From Orthosia cruda (lineage: Eukaryota > Arthropoda > Insecta > Lepidoptera > Noctuidae), in the NCBI GenBank assembly GCA_964057195.1, contig OZ059847.1:9215814-9279813 (forward strand): a stretch of 64,000 bases of DNA, given 5' to 3'. Positions 42,152 through 52,637 of the stretch are shown here, one piece after another. The translations under genes were made by a program, and so were the position numbers. The notes beneath the pieces were generated by a model. It was not told the DNA's origin. It made no database searches and saw only the letters and a program-made list of their open reading frames with translations. Numbering within the stretch: the stretch's first letter is position 1; every line of letters starts with the position of its first letter.

Positions 42152-42480
42152 GAAGTAAATAGATTAGGAAATAAAGGAAAAAGACCACGTCCGGTATTGG
42201 TGATAAGCTTCTCAACACTGGGCCTAATGATCAAAATGTATAAACAAAAATATGCACTTAAGGACTCTGCATACTACTAGAGACTATCCAAAATATGTAC
42301 TACAAAAGAAAAAGGGATTACAGGAACAAGTAAAATAGAGAACGAGAGAAGACACAGCTATAATAAAGTATGACAAACTCATTATACTAAAAAATAAAAC
42401 AGAACCTACAAACGAAAACAAAAGGACACTTACTGTCTCACCAGAATAGAACACCACAGGTAAAAAACAAAACACTACAT
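42152..42480 (+). pseudogene. LINE ORF1-like fragment (RTE-associated type)
   Basis: Reads NRLGNKGKRPRPVLVISFST, then MYKQKYALKDSAYY and after stops pieces like TKKEKGLQEQ. From memory this RLG-KG-RPRPV...LKD-YY pattern belongs to the nucleic-acid-binding ORF found with many lepidopteran endonuclease-RT elements. Broken by several stops. Confidence 0.55.
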
Positions 42481-43450
42481 TCAGCTGTTCGCAGGTCTTC
42501 TAGCTTATCAGAAGGAATCTTAACACCAGGCATGCGAACATTTTTAGTCAACGAAAATTCAATAACGATAAAAACACGCAGAACAACGATGACACCACCA
42601 CATAGCAACCAACGGCACCCTCCTCCCACACATATTCCATACAAAACTATAAGCAAAAACAAGAATCCTTTTCCAACCTGGCTGGTCAACGTGGAAGATT
42701 ACGACCTCCAACTTTCAAGGAACGGTATCTGTTACCGATAAATAAGACACTGCCAGGCATCAAGAAAAAAAACAACTTATGAAAAATAAAACAAGAAAAA
42801 AAAACTGAAAAAAGGCATTTCTAACTTAGCCAACCAAAATGCCTTTATTGCATCTTTCGTCAAGTTTGCGTAAATCAGAATGTATTTTAGTTAACCAGGA
42901 AGCTAGCTGTTAATAAAGCTTCACACCATAGGTAATTCGAAACGCGACCGTCGAATATCAGAGCTCTTGTTCTTTCCATCAAGGTTCTGTTCAATCTCTG
43001 GGGTTTTCCATTTAGTTACGTTTAAAGATATTTATTTCTCAAAAGAATTAACAAATTCACTTATAGAGAAAACATAATAGGTTTAAAATAATTTTATCTG
43101 CCAGTAACTACCCCGCGAGCTCATGTGCTAGCCTAACGTATACGTGCCGACTCAATTTTTATAATTCAGAAAGTCTAGTAAAAACTGTGTATTTGCACCT
43201 GTAATATACGCAGGTCTTTGTGTGATACACAAATCATAAAATCAGTGAAAGGAATCAACACCTAATAACGGATTATAACACTATTTTGAAGAAAAACTTG
43301 GATAAAAGTTAAGAACAAAGAAGAACAGGTTTTGGCGGATGAGGGTAATTGTAATAATTTTGTATACAACAAGAACGACTCAGGCCCGAGCAATCGACAG
43401 AACCAACTCAACCTTGTAATAGGCACCAACATTTTGAATACCAACAGTAG
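42481..43450. other. Intron sequence, nothing firm recognised
   Basis: Frames of 60-83 codons on both strands near 42440-42740 lack any family feature. The stretch 43030-43450 is AT-rich non-coding. It ends at the tRNA-like cassette of LINE-C. Confidence 0.45.
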
Positions 43451-43535
43451 CGACTATCTGGTCGAGCGGCAAATATAATTGCCTTCTAACTGAGAGAACG
43501 CAAGTTCGAATCGTCAGAAAAGGTCACTTTTTGGA
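43451..43535 (+). promoter_or_regulatory. tRNA-like A box/B box cassette with T5 terminator, upstream of LINE-C ORF1
   Basis: A box TGGTCGAGCGG (43459-43469) fits the consensus fully; B box AGTTCGAATCG (43503-43513) fits 9 of 11; spacing 33 bases. GGCAA/TTGCC forms a D-arm-like stem and TTCT/AGAA an anticodon-like arm with a 7-base loop; acceptor and T stems do not pair. CACTTTTTGGA (43525-43535) supplies a T5 terminator and is identical to that of LINE-B. ORF1 starts 104 bases further on. Confidence 0.75.
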
Positions 43536-43638
43536 ATTTTTGATTATTATTTTGCTTTGGTCGTTTGTTACAAAATTTTGAATTCTGCTTTGGTAGTTTT
43601 TATTTTTATATAAATTTGGTAAAATAAAATATTAAATT

Positions 43639-44550
43639 ATGCCAATAAATAGAGATCCGCTGAATACATCAACAGACCCACCGTCCGATTCAGAGCCCGC
43701 GACGAGGACTTCAATTACTATGCCCTCTCCGAAAAGATCTAAAAGTCACTCAGCGAGATCCAAGCGAAAATATCAACAGGGGGATGATAATCCAGCATAT
43801 TCTTTGGCAGAAATGAGAAAGATGTTTGCAGATTTCAAGCAGGAACAGAATGAAAAATATAACTCGCTGTTAACAATAGTAACCGATATTAAGGAGCAAT
43901 ATAATGAGATAGAGAAGTCCTTAAAATTTGTATCCGCAAATTATGAGGAAATAAAGGCTCAACTTCACAAAATGGAGACTGATAGCAGGGAAAAGGTTGC
44001 CTACATACAGAATTTGGAAGATAGAATTGAGAATTTTGACGTCATGAGCAAGTCATCTTGCATAGAGATTAGGAATGTTCCAGAAAATAAAGGAGAAACC
44101 AAGACAACCTTGTCACAGATTATCGTGAACGTTGGGAAAACTCTAGACGTTCAAGTCGACAAGTCAGAAATAAGAGATGTCTTTCGCTTAAAACCCAAAA
44201 TCCGTACGAAAAACACCAACGCGAACACGATAGTTGTTGAGCTTACAACGGTCTTAAAAAAGAATGATTTATTGCAGGCATATAAAAACTACAATAAGAA
44301 CCATAAAGAGAATAGACTAACCACTACTGAAGTTAATCTCGTTGGACCATCAAACCTTATTTTCATGTCTGAACATCTTACCTTCAAGAAAAAGAGACTT
44401 TTTTATCTTGCTCGAGATTACGCTAAATCAAACAATATACAGTACTGCTGGACATCGTATGGGAAGATTTACATTCGTAAGGAGGAGGGACAAAACGCTG
44501 TACGAATTAATTCCGAATCGGATCTAATTAAGATAAGAAATGATATATGA
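43639..44550 (+). CDS. LINE-C ORF1: coiled-coil, RRM-like, FP-type C-terminal domain
   Basis: Intact frame of 303 codons. A basic, Ser/Pro-rich N-terminus is followed by a coiled coil (about residues 60-130, FKQEQNEKYNSLL through EKVAYIQNLEDRIENFD), then an L1-ORF1-like RRM region (SSCIEIRNVPENKGET, NTIVVEL), then FKKKRLFYLARDYAKSNNIQ...YIRKEEGQNAV, which resembles the C-terminal domain of baculovirus FP proteins that is often found in insect LINE ORF1s. It likely trimerises on element RNA. The TGA stop is followed by an open frame (see 44551-45153). Confidence 0.82.
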   Translation: MPINRDPLNTSTDPPSDSEPATRTSITMPSPKRSKSHSARSKRKYQQGDDNPAYSLAEMRKMFADFKQEQNEKYNSLLTIVTDIKEQYNEIEKSLKFVSANYEEIKAQLHKMETDSREKVAYIQNLEDRIENFDVMSKSSCIEIRNVPENKGETKTTLSQIIVNVGKTLDVQVDKSEIRDVFRLKPKIRTKNTNANTIVVELTTVLKKNDLLQAYKNYNKNHKENRLTTTEVNLVGPSNLIFMSEHLTFKKKRLFYLARDYAKSNNIQYCWTSYGKIYIRKEEGQNAVRINSESDLIKIRNDI

Positions 44551-45153
44551 CTGACGGGTTTATTTCATGTTTTAGTTATAATGGTCCCTCAGACCAACCA
44601 ACATTTTCAATTTGGCATGCTTTTTACGTCTATGTTATTAATAACTTTGAAACTCCTTTCTTTCAAAATGTTTATCAAGGTGTATGTCCTGGTTAAGACT
44701 AACTGTTATCGGTATTTTAAATTGTGCATGCTATTTTTGTCTGTTGTAACTTCAATAGTGATAGTTGTAAAACTGCTGTCTATCGCCAAAACACTGGTTC
44801 ATATTAAGCAAATGTTCTTGCCAATACACAAACATAAAAAACAAATTTTCACTCACAACAAGCCCCGTGTCACACTTCCACCATTTCAACTACAATATCA
44901 ACACAAACAAATATACTACTACAAAAAAAATCTCCAATTAAACAAATATCAATCATTAAATACTCGCTTCTACTACATAACGAGGTGTCAAATAATTTAT
45001 AAAACTTCTAAACACTCCTCAAAACTCTTTCGCACCCATTTTAATTCAGTCATTAACACATTACGTAGCTATCTTGATGAGGCAACTATTGTTTTTGTAG
45101 GTCTATTGCCCATTAACTTGTTCCTTTCATTAAGTAACACTAAAATTCGATAA
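44551..45153 (+). CDS. Open frame between LINE-C ORF1 and ORF2, hydrophobic, possible readthrough extension
   Basis: It lies in the same frame as ORF1 and is open from the TGA (44548-44550) to a TAA at 45151-45153, 200 codons. Within it an ATG at 44581 could start a 190-residue protein. Two hydrophobic stretches stand out: FGMLFTSMLLITLKLL and CMLFLSVVTSIVIVVKLL, followed by a basic, Tyr/Gln-rich tail. No family recognised. The stop context TGA CTG resembles leaky UGA-C contexts. Its TAA comes directly before the ORF2 frame, which lacks an early ATG. It could also be the tail of a once longer ORF1 or a chance frame, although such length is unlikely by chance in AT-rich DNA. Confidence 0.4.
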   Translation: MTGLFHVLVIMVPQTNQHFQFGMLFTSMLLITLKLLSFKMFIKVYVLVKTNCYRYFKLCMLFLSVVTSIVIVVKLLSIAKTLVHIKQMFLPIHKHKKQIFTHNKPRVTLPPFQLQYQHKQIYYYKKNLQLNKYQSLNTRFYYITRCQIIYKTSKHSSKLFRTHFNSVINTLRSYLDEATIVFVGLLPINLFLSLSNTKIR

Positions 45154-45154
45154 T

Positions 45155-48038
45155 GTGAATGAATTATCTTCGGATATTGATAATATAACTGTCTCTAAAG
45201 TAACTGTCTGTGATATTGATGACTTTCATAAACTCTTTCCACATACTCAATCTGGACATTTAGCAATCCTCACTCAGAATATACGGAGTATAAACTGTAA
45301 CATACATGGGTTAGAAATAATACAATCACGCCTAAAAAGTGAATGTGATGTGCTGGTCCTGACTGAATGCTGGCTGTCAGACTCATCCATCATTCCCAAA
45401 ATGCCAGGATATTGCTCCTCGGCTACCACAAGAAACCCCAAGCAAAATGATGGAGTGGTTGTCTACTACAAAGATCATCTTAATTTCACAATACACGAGC
45501 CCCAATTCACAGATGGTAATTGTTTGGTCGTTGTAGGCGACAACCGCACCGTAATTATATCAATTTACCGGTCCCCCTCTTACAAAAACATTGATATATT
45601 TCTTTCGTCATTAAACGATGTCTTGTCACAATTTGGTCATTTCGAAAACCTTATGATAGTTGGGGATATAAACATCCCCATTAACTTATCGAAAATAGAA
45701 TATCCTGGCGAACGTTATCTCACTCTAGCTGCCTCTCACGGGCTGTTACCAGCTCACACAGAAGTGACCCGTGAAGCTTCTGGGACGTGCCTTGATCACG
45801 TACTGCTAAAAACGAAATATCCTTCTCTCACAATTATACCCAAAACCTATCTAACAGATCATTTCCCGGTCTTGACATGCATCGGCTATTTCGTCCATAG
45901 ACTTTAAACCCATTTATGCATCTCAAGATCCGGATTATTCCCTTAACTATTTTATAACTAACTTACAAGAAGCTATAGAGAAAAATACTAAAGTCATAAC
46001 TTTATCGCGGCGCAAAAAGATTATTAAACCTTGGATTACTCAGGGATTACTTCGATGTATGAAAAACAGAGATATGCTGCACCGAAAGTCAAAAAAGTCA
46101 CCAGATAATGAGACTTTAAAATTAACTTATGTCCGATACAGAAACTACTACAACAGAATTCTGAAAAAGGTAAGAACGGAATATGACCGATCACTTATTG
46201 AAAAAGTTAGAGACGACCCCAAAACCCTTTGGAAAAATATAAGAACTATCACAAACACCACTAAAGAATTCAATCATCCGGATGAACTTCTCAAACTACG
46301 TTCTACACCTGAATTATCTGTTAATGTAATCAATAAATACTTTGCAACCGTAGGCAGAAACTTGGCAAAAACATGTATAGAAACGCATGACAATCCGACG
46401 CTTGGGCCTCTTGATGATAGTCGACTCACTAGCTCCGTATCTTCTCAGCTAAACTCATTTGTAATGACTAGCACGACTGAAGAGGAACTAGAACACCTTC
46501 TTGTGAGCCTTAAAACGGATTCGGCAGTAGGCTGGGACAAAATCTCAAATCATCTGCTCAAAAACAACAAAAATGTCCTAATTCCTCCACTTACACACAT
46601 CTTCAATGTCTGCCTTGAGAGTGGTATATTTCCCAATTCTTTAAAGAAATCAGTTTTGCGTCCTATACACAAAGGCGGAGACACAAATATCTTGTCTAAT
46701 TATAGACCAATATCAATCCTACCCGCTTTGTCAAAAATTTTAGAAAAAGTTATCAATATAAGACTGACAAACTATCTGGAAAAGCACCACTTACTTTCCG
46801 AGAAACAGTTTGGCTTTAGGAAGGGTAGATCTACTGATGGAGCAGTGCATATCTTAACTAATTACATATCTACCAACCTAGATATGGGAAGGAAATGCCT
46901 GTCAATATTTCTTGACTTAAGCAAAGCTTTTGACACTATCTCGGTTCCTATATTGATAAATAAACTGGAGAAACTGGGAATCAGAGGAACGCAATTGAGT
47001 CTCTTTCGGAGCTATCTTTCAGAGCGTAAACAGTGCGTGCGAGTGGGTAAACACACGAGCAGTGACCATGCCGTCGATTATGGTGTGCCACAGGGTAGTA
47101 TTCTGGGACCGACCCTATTTCTCGTTTACATTAACGACCTCACTAACCTCCAACTACCCCGAGGCGAACTGATCTCCTACGCAGATGACACTGCTCTCCT
47201 TTTCTCTGCCGATACTTGGGATGAGGTATTCGATGCTGCACAGGAGGGATTTAATGTTGTGAAGGGATGGCTCAGGTCCAATATCTTAACCTTAAATATC
47301 GAAAAAACTAAATATTTAACTTTTAGTACTCGCTGCCTCAGTGAGGCCATTATATATCGTCGCATCATATCACATGAATGCTTGCCTGGGGTAGAATGCT
47401 CGTGCGAATCCCTAGAGCGCGTCAATACAATCAGGTACCTGGGTATCATTATTGATAGCAACCTTAGCTTCAGGGAACATATTAAAAAGCTAAGTGCTCG
47501 GGTACGGAAACTTATTTATGTCTTTAGAAAACTCAGATACGCGGCCGATGCCAAATTACTTAAGCAAGTCTATTTTGCGCTTTGCCAGTCTATAGTTTCT
47601 TACTGCATCTCGTCTTGGGGAGGAGTTCCAAAAACCACCCTAATGAGAGTAGAAATAGCCCAACGAGCTATTTTAAAAACTATCTCTTTCCGCCCCTTTC
47701 TTTATCCTACAAAGCAGCTTTATCAAATAAGTAAAGTTCTCACCATTCGCCAGCTTTTTATTCTTAGCATAATTCTCAAGCAACATGGTGATCTCACATA
47801 TGACGCACGTACTCTACTTAAACGTAGGAAATATGCAGTTTGTAAACGCACACATGCTGCCAAAACATCTTTCATCAGGAGATTCTTCATTTTTCTTGGT
47901 CCTTACCTATATGACAAAATCAACGCAATTATAAACATATACCCATTTAATAAGATCCACTGTAAAAGAAAGATTCAGGACTATCTACAAGGACTCTCTT
48001 ATAATGAAACAGAAGCGCTCTTGAACATTCCCAAATAG
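45155..48038 (+). pseudogene. LINE-C ORF2: endonuclease and reverse transcriptase, one frameshift
   Basis: The frame is open from 45134 without an early ATG (GTG at 45155). Endonuclease: LTQNIRSINCN, LTECWL, VVVYYKDHL, IVGDINIPI, TCLDHVLL and YLTDHFPVL. Near 45885 the frame shifts by one base; the linker and RT continue in the new frame from IDFKPIYASQDPDY onward. RT: NYRPISILPALSKILEK, LDLSKAFDTI, DYGVPQGSILGP and catalytic YADD (47178-47189). The thumb (RVRKLIYVFRKLRYA) and C-terminus SFIRRFFIFLGPYLYDKIN end at 48036-48038. One indel away from coding; otherwise no stop. Jockey-like by motif and by the lack of a C-terminal RNase H. Confidence 0.87.
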
Positions 48039-48378
48039 ATACCTAAGCTACATAAACACTTTCTTTAATCATTCATAATATCGATCATATTAATCCAATT
48101 ACACACACCACACACTCACCACACCCCACACACACAACACACACATACACCTCACACACACATACACACCTACACATGAAATGGCATTCAAATAGGATTA
48201 TTTTATAATGGAAGGCTACTAAGGGATCATTATTTAAAGAAGGGTATAAACTGCAATCCGAGATACAGGCTGCCGCCTAGTTCGGATGCAGAAAGTCCTC
48301 TAAGTACCTACTCCTAGCCGTACATTCTAATTTTATTTTTTTTCTGTAATATGTTTGTAATATCTTTGTGAAATAAAT

Positions 48379-48393
48379 ATTATTATTATTATT
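48379..48393. repeat. TAT/TTA microsatellite at the LINE-C/Dong junction
   Basis: AATATTATTATTATTATT on the + strand, that is AAT/TAA repeats on the minus strand. It is at once the 3' tail of LINE-C (+) and the flank of the Dong-like 3' end (-). Dong of the silkworm is known to insert into TAA repeats. Confidence 0.8.
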
Positions 48394-48533
48394 TTTGTCT
48401 TTTATTCAACTTTTTTCCTTATTGATTACATTTTTAAATATTTTTACAAAACACACACACAAAAGAAAAACATTTAAAAATATAAAAAATAGAGGCCCAC
48501 CGGTATCGGGAACAGGGTCCAAGCTACCGGCGG

Positions 48534-51500
48534 TCAGGGCTCCATAGAGAGGAACCTCCTAACAATACGAGCCGTGTCCAGCAGTACTGCTTTCTGGATC
48601 AGGCCCTTGACCCAGCCGCCTAACGAGAGCCTCCTAAGGTGTTGGTCGAGGCTCGTGGCTATTAAGCCATGGGCTGACACGACTATCGGTACAATGATCG
48701 CTGTATCCACATCCCACATGTCGACAACCTCGCGAGCCAAGTCAAGATACTTGATTTGCTTATCTTTCTCGGCTTTCACGAGGTTCCCGTCATGCGGGAC
48801 AGTTATGTCAACAATCATTGCACGCCTCTCGATTCGGTCCACCACCACTATATCAGGCTTATTAGCGATAATAGTCCTGTCAGTGATGATGGACCGATCC
48901 CAATACAATGTGATACTTCCATTTTCGAGAACTGGGTCGGGCACATACCTGTAGTACGGCACCTCCGACGCCACAAGAGTGTATTTCAGAGCAAGTTGCT
49001 GGTGGATAATCCTGGCTACAAGGTTGTGCCTATGCAAGTACTCTTCGTTAGCTAGACGAGAACAACCAGAGATAATGTGGCGGATCGATTCACCCGGACG
49101 GTGACATGCCCGACAGATGTCAACCGTGCCATCCTTCACAATAAATCTCCGGTAGTTATTCGTCATGATAACTTCGTCCATAATTGCACAGACGAAACCT
49201 TCGGTTTCCCCAAAGAGGTCACCGAATCGCAGCCAGGCCACGGACGCTGATTGGTCTACATCGGACCCATGTAGGGCCCGGAAAAAGCGTCCGTGAAGCT
49301 CCTTGCCCTGCCATACCTCCCTGCGGTCGTTAGTGTCAAGCACTACAGGCTTGCGCCAGTTCTCATTCCCCAAGGAGAGCGGGGTGAGTCCCTTGTCCAC
49401 TGCTACTACATCTCGATGAATACCCACGTCGGTGTTTAGAAAATATTCTCTGAGATTGCATATCTCGCGGTTGTGGAGGTTTTTGGCATTTAAAAAGCCT
49501 CGGCCTCCACACTTCCGCGGGATATACAATCTCATGACTGACGATCGTGGGTGATGCATTCGATATGCAGTCAGCAGTGTACGGACTCGCCTATCCAGGG
49601 CGTCAAGTTCCGTTTGAGTCCATTTGAGTATGCCGAAAGAGTACATCAGTACCGGCATGACCCAACCGTTGAAGGCGCGCACCTTGTTTCCGCCCGAAAG
49701 AAGGCTATTGAATACCTTCTTCAGGCGGCCGAAGAAGCGTTCCCTCAACGATTGCTTCATGTCAGTAGTACTGATACCTAACGCTTCCGACATACCCAAA
49801 TACTTATAGGTTTCGTTTGGAGAGAGGGATCTCAGGTTTATGGAATCCGCAAGTTGAATTCCTACGGATTCCACAATCTCCCCTCGCTTTACATGCATGA
49901 CCGCACATTTGTCCACACCAAACTCCATCCTGATGGCGCTACTAAAAGTTTCAGTTACCTTTAGTAGCTCCATCAGCTGAAGATTGCTGGGGGCAAAGAG
50001 CTTCAAGTCATCCATGTAAAGGAGGTGAGATATAACCTGACCACCTCTCTTCATCCGATAGCCTAGCCCTGAATTCTCCAGCATCATGCTTAGAGGATTC
50101 AAGGCTAGGCAAAACCAAAGTGGACTCAAACTATCGCCCTGGAATATACCTCGCTCGATCCTTACAGGTTCGCTATTCCTCTGGATATTTCGACATCCTG
50201 GATAGCGAAGGACTGTGCTCCATCGCCTCATACACGACATCAGGAAGGTGCGTAGAGTTGCATCTATTTTATATAATTCTAGCACCCTCATGAGCCATGT
50301 ATGAGGCACTGAGTCATAGGCCTTCTTATAATCTATCCAACATGTCGACAGATTCTTTCGGGAACGCCGAACCTGTTGGCTAATGGCTATATCAATAAGG
50401 AGTAGCTCCTTAGTACCGCGGGACCCGTTCCTACATCCATTCTGAGAGACCGACATGATGGAGTTATCGTCGACGTGTTTATTAATTTTAACTCTCAAAA
50501 TGGATGTAAGAACCTTATAGACCGTTGGTAAACATGTAATTGGTCTATAATTTTTGGGTTCCGCGGTGCTACCAGACTTGTGAAGCAGGTGGGTTATACC
50601 TGTCGTAAGGAACTTGGGTAGCGAACCAGACTCTAAGGCTGCCTGGTACTGAGATGCCAAACGAGCGTGTGACCTTTGTAGCCTCTTGATCCAAAAGTTG
50701 TGCAGTCCGTCCGGTCCTGGAGATTTCCAGTTCGGCAACGGACGGACTGCACGGGCTACATCTTGGGGGCTGATCGTGATAGCCCCCATTTCTTGTATTG
50801 GATCACACGCTCGTTCGACCTCCCGAGTCCATTCACCTTCGGTGTGACTGACAGGCACCGACCAGATGCTGCGCCAGAATGAAGACATAGCGTCATCATC
50901 CGGCAGGTGCGTATCAGTCACACCTTGGTTGGGTCACTCCCAAGCCCGATAAACCCACCTTTCATTACTTTGGAATGTGCGATTCTGGGTGTATCGCTCC
51001 ACTCTCCGCCTGTACCTACGAATACGGTTTGCCCATGCATACACTTTTTGTTTCAGGAAGTCGATGCGCTCTGTGACATGGGATATATAGTCCCGGGGGC
51101 TGACATCAGTCCCCGAAAACGCCCGTCTCACAAAGCGCATCACTCTTGGGCGGCTATTGCCCTCCCTGAAACAAATTAGTTTGCCGATGAGTGCTCTGGC
51201 CCCACCAATACGACGCTCGATCCTGCACTGCCAAGCCGGTACGGCTGGTTTCGGTCGTGTAGCTCTGTCATCTGCAAATTTGACATGAGCTACACGACAT
51301 GCCGCTACAGCCGCGCAGTACATAATCGAATGTGTATCAGTGAGGTCTTCGCAGTCATCAAAATAGTTTGACAACTGCGAATCCAGAATAGCCACCAGCG
51401 CCCTATTCTTGTTATGCATGGGCAAACGAGGTAATCGTGGCCTAAGTTCGGGTGGCATGTTGCGATACTCCCGAATAGCACACTCCAAAGCACTCCTCAA

Positions 51501-52115
51501 TTCCTCATTGCACTGGGTACTTACGTTTGTAACCCTGTCACTACTCTCCTCGTCAGCGTGGTTGGACTGTGGTAGCACCACAGCCTGCGACGTTGGGGCA
51601 GTGACACGGTTACCCATTTCCGTTCGGAGGCGATCAAGTACAGAATCATCCAACATACGATTACGCTGGATGACCCGCACCTGATCCGAAAGTCGTTGGG
51701 CCAAAACGTTGACGGCTGGCTCAAGCACCTGAAACAAAGAGAGCATCCGGACACGGTACGCGGTCAGGTTGTTTCCTCCCTCTGTAGCCCCAAAGTATGC
51801 GCGCATGACATTTTCGTTTATGGATTGTGTCCATCTCATGCGCTGCACACTTCCGCCGGGTGCTGGGACCCTATCAGAGACCGGTAAGCCTCGAGGTCCT
51901 AAGCGGTCCGGCGGCCGGCGTCCTCCCCGTCGACGCGCAGGTGGTGGTGTCGTCGGCGGAGAGAAGTACTCGTCGCTCGAGCTCGACGCAACTGCCACAG
52001 CCGGTGTCACAGCACTCACGGTGGGGCTGGTTTCCGGCGGCGGCGAGGCGGAGCTGGGCGACGAGGCCGGAGATGGTGGGCGTGCACGTCTTGCAGCGGC
52101 AGCTCTCGTCAACAT
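48534..52115 (-). pseudogene. Dong-like ORF: RT plus restriction-like endonuclease, one TGA
   Basis: A single frame of about 1,193 codons with one in-frame TGA (50934-50936), where the relative at 27126-27540 keeps CGA; a C-to-T change at a CpG explains it. The Ala/Pro/Ser-rich N-terminus includes MRWTQSINENVMRAYF, a conserved R4-type segment. RT: KNYRPITCLPTVYKVLTSIL, SCWIDYKKAYDSVPH, FQGDSLSPLWF and catalytic YMDD (50007-50018). A CCHC finger, CRACHRPGESIRHIISGC (49057-49112), precedes the endonuclease: KPDIVVVDRIERRAMIVDIT (PD...D) and KAEKDKQIKYLDLA. The restriction-like nuclease after RT is the mark of R2/R4-type LINEs with sequence-specific targets. Confidence 0.9.
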
Positions 52116-52246
52116 GACGTAGTTTTCATTTTTCTCATATTTTGTAATTCAGTGTATAAATCGGTCATAATTTTGATAATGTTATTGTTTTATGTTTTTT
52201 TTTTCTTGGTTTCATTGTATATATATATCTGCACTATTTAGATGGT

Positions 52247-52637
52247 TGTACGCGACGATAGATCGTGGTAGAGGAAATGAAAGAGAAGTGGACTGTATAA
52301 CAAGATGAAGTATATTGAAATAGAGAAGATGAGAAATTATAGAACAACGGTCGGTTAAAAGTAAACAAAGGGAAATGATGCGCGAGCGCAGCCGTGCGTG
52401 CAGGTGTGCAGCAGCTGACTGTCGTGGCGGTGTTTGTAGCGGTCACCCTGCACGGCCACGACGATGTCGCCGCGGTCGGTGCGCACGCGCACCTCGGTGC
52501 AGCCCGCGTCGCTGCTGATCCGAAGCGAGCTCGGGAACTGTAGCATGATGTTCTTAAGCTCGATGTCGTCCATACCGAGAAGGGACTGCTCTTCAGCACT
52601 GATAGGCATCTTCATAAGCAGCTTTGCTGGTTCTTCA
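52247..52637. repeat. Left LTR, with a GC-rich open frame on the minus strand
   Basis: 391 bases. The minus strand reads EEPAKLLMKMPISAEEQSLL, GMDDIELKNIMLQFPSSLRI and TEVRVRTDRGDIVVAVQGD without a stop and with codon-like GC content far above the surroundings. The copy at 54540-54930 keeps the frame, with two amino-acid changes (Y to S after GDR, C to S near the end). I do not recognise the protein; it may be a captured host exon. Confidence 0.8.

Larger units (their letters stand above)
43455..48395 (+). mobile_element. LINE-C: nearly intact non-LTR retrotransposon (Jockey-like)
   Basis: Order: tRNA-like cassette, ORF1 (43639-44550), an open 201-codon extension after the TGA, ORF2 (45155-48038, one frameshift), 3' UTR with a CACA-rich block (48098-48176) and a tail of TAT repeats (about 48379-48393). 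Relatives in the window: 39546-41290 (-) and a 3' UTR scrap at 61740-61935 (+). The 3' tail abuts the 3' end of the Dong-like element. Confidence 0.85.

Noticed and set aside
43459..43513. Functional tRNA gene on the plus strand
   Set aside because: Same reason: D and anticodon-like arms only, no acceptor stem.
51521..52122. Overlapping frames on the + strand opposite the Dong-like N-terminus
   Set aside because: Shadows of the GC-rich minus-strand coding region.
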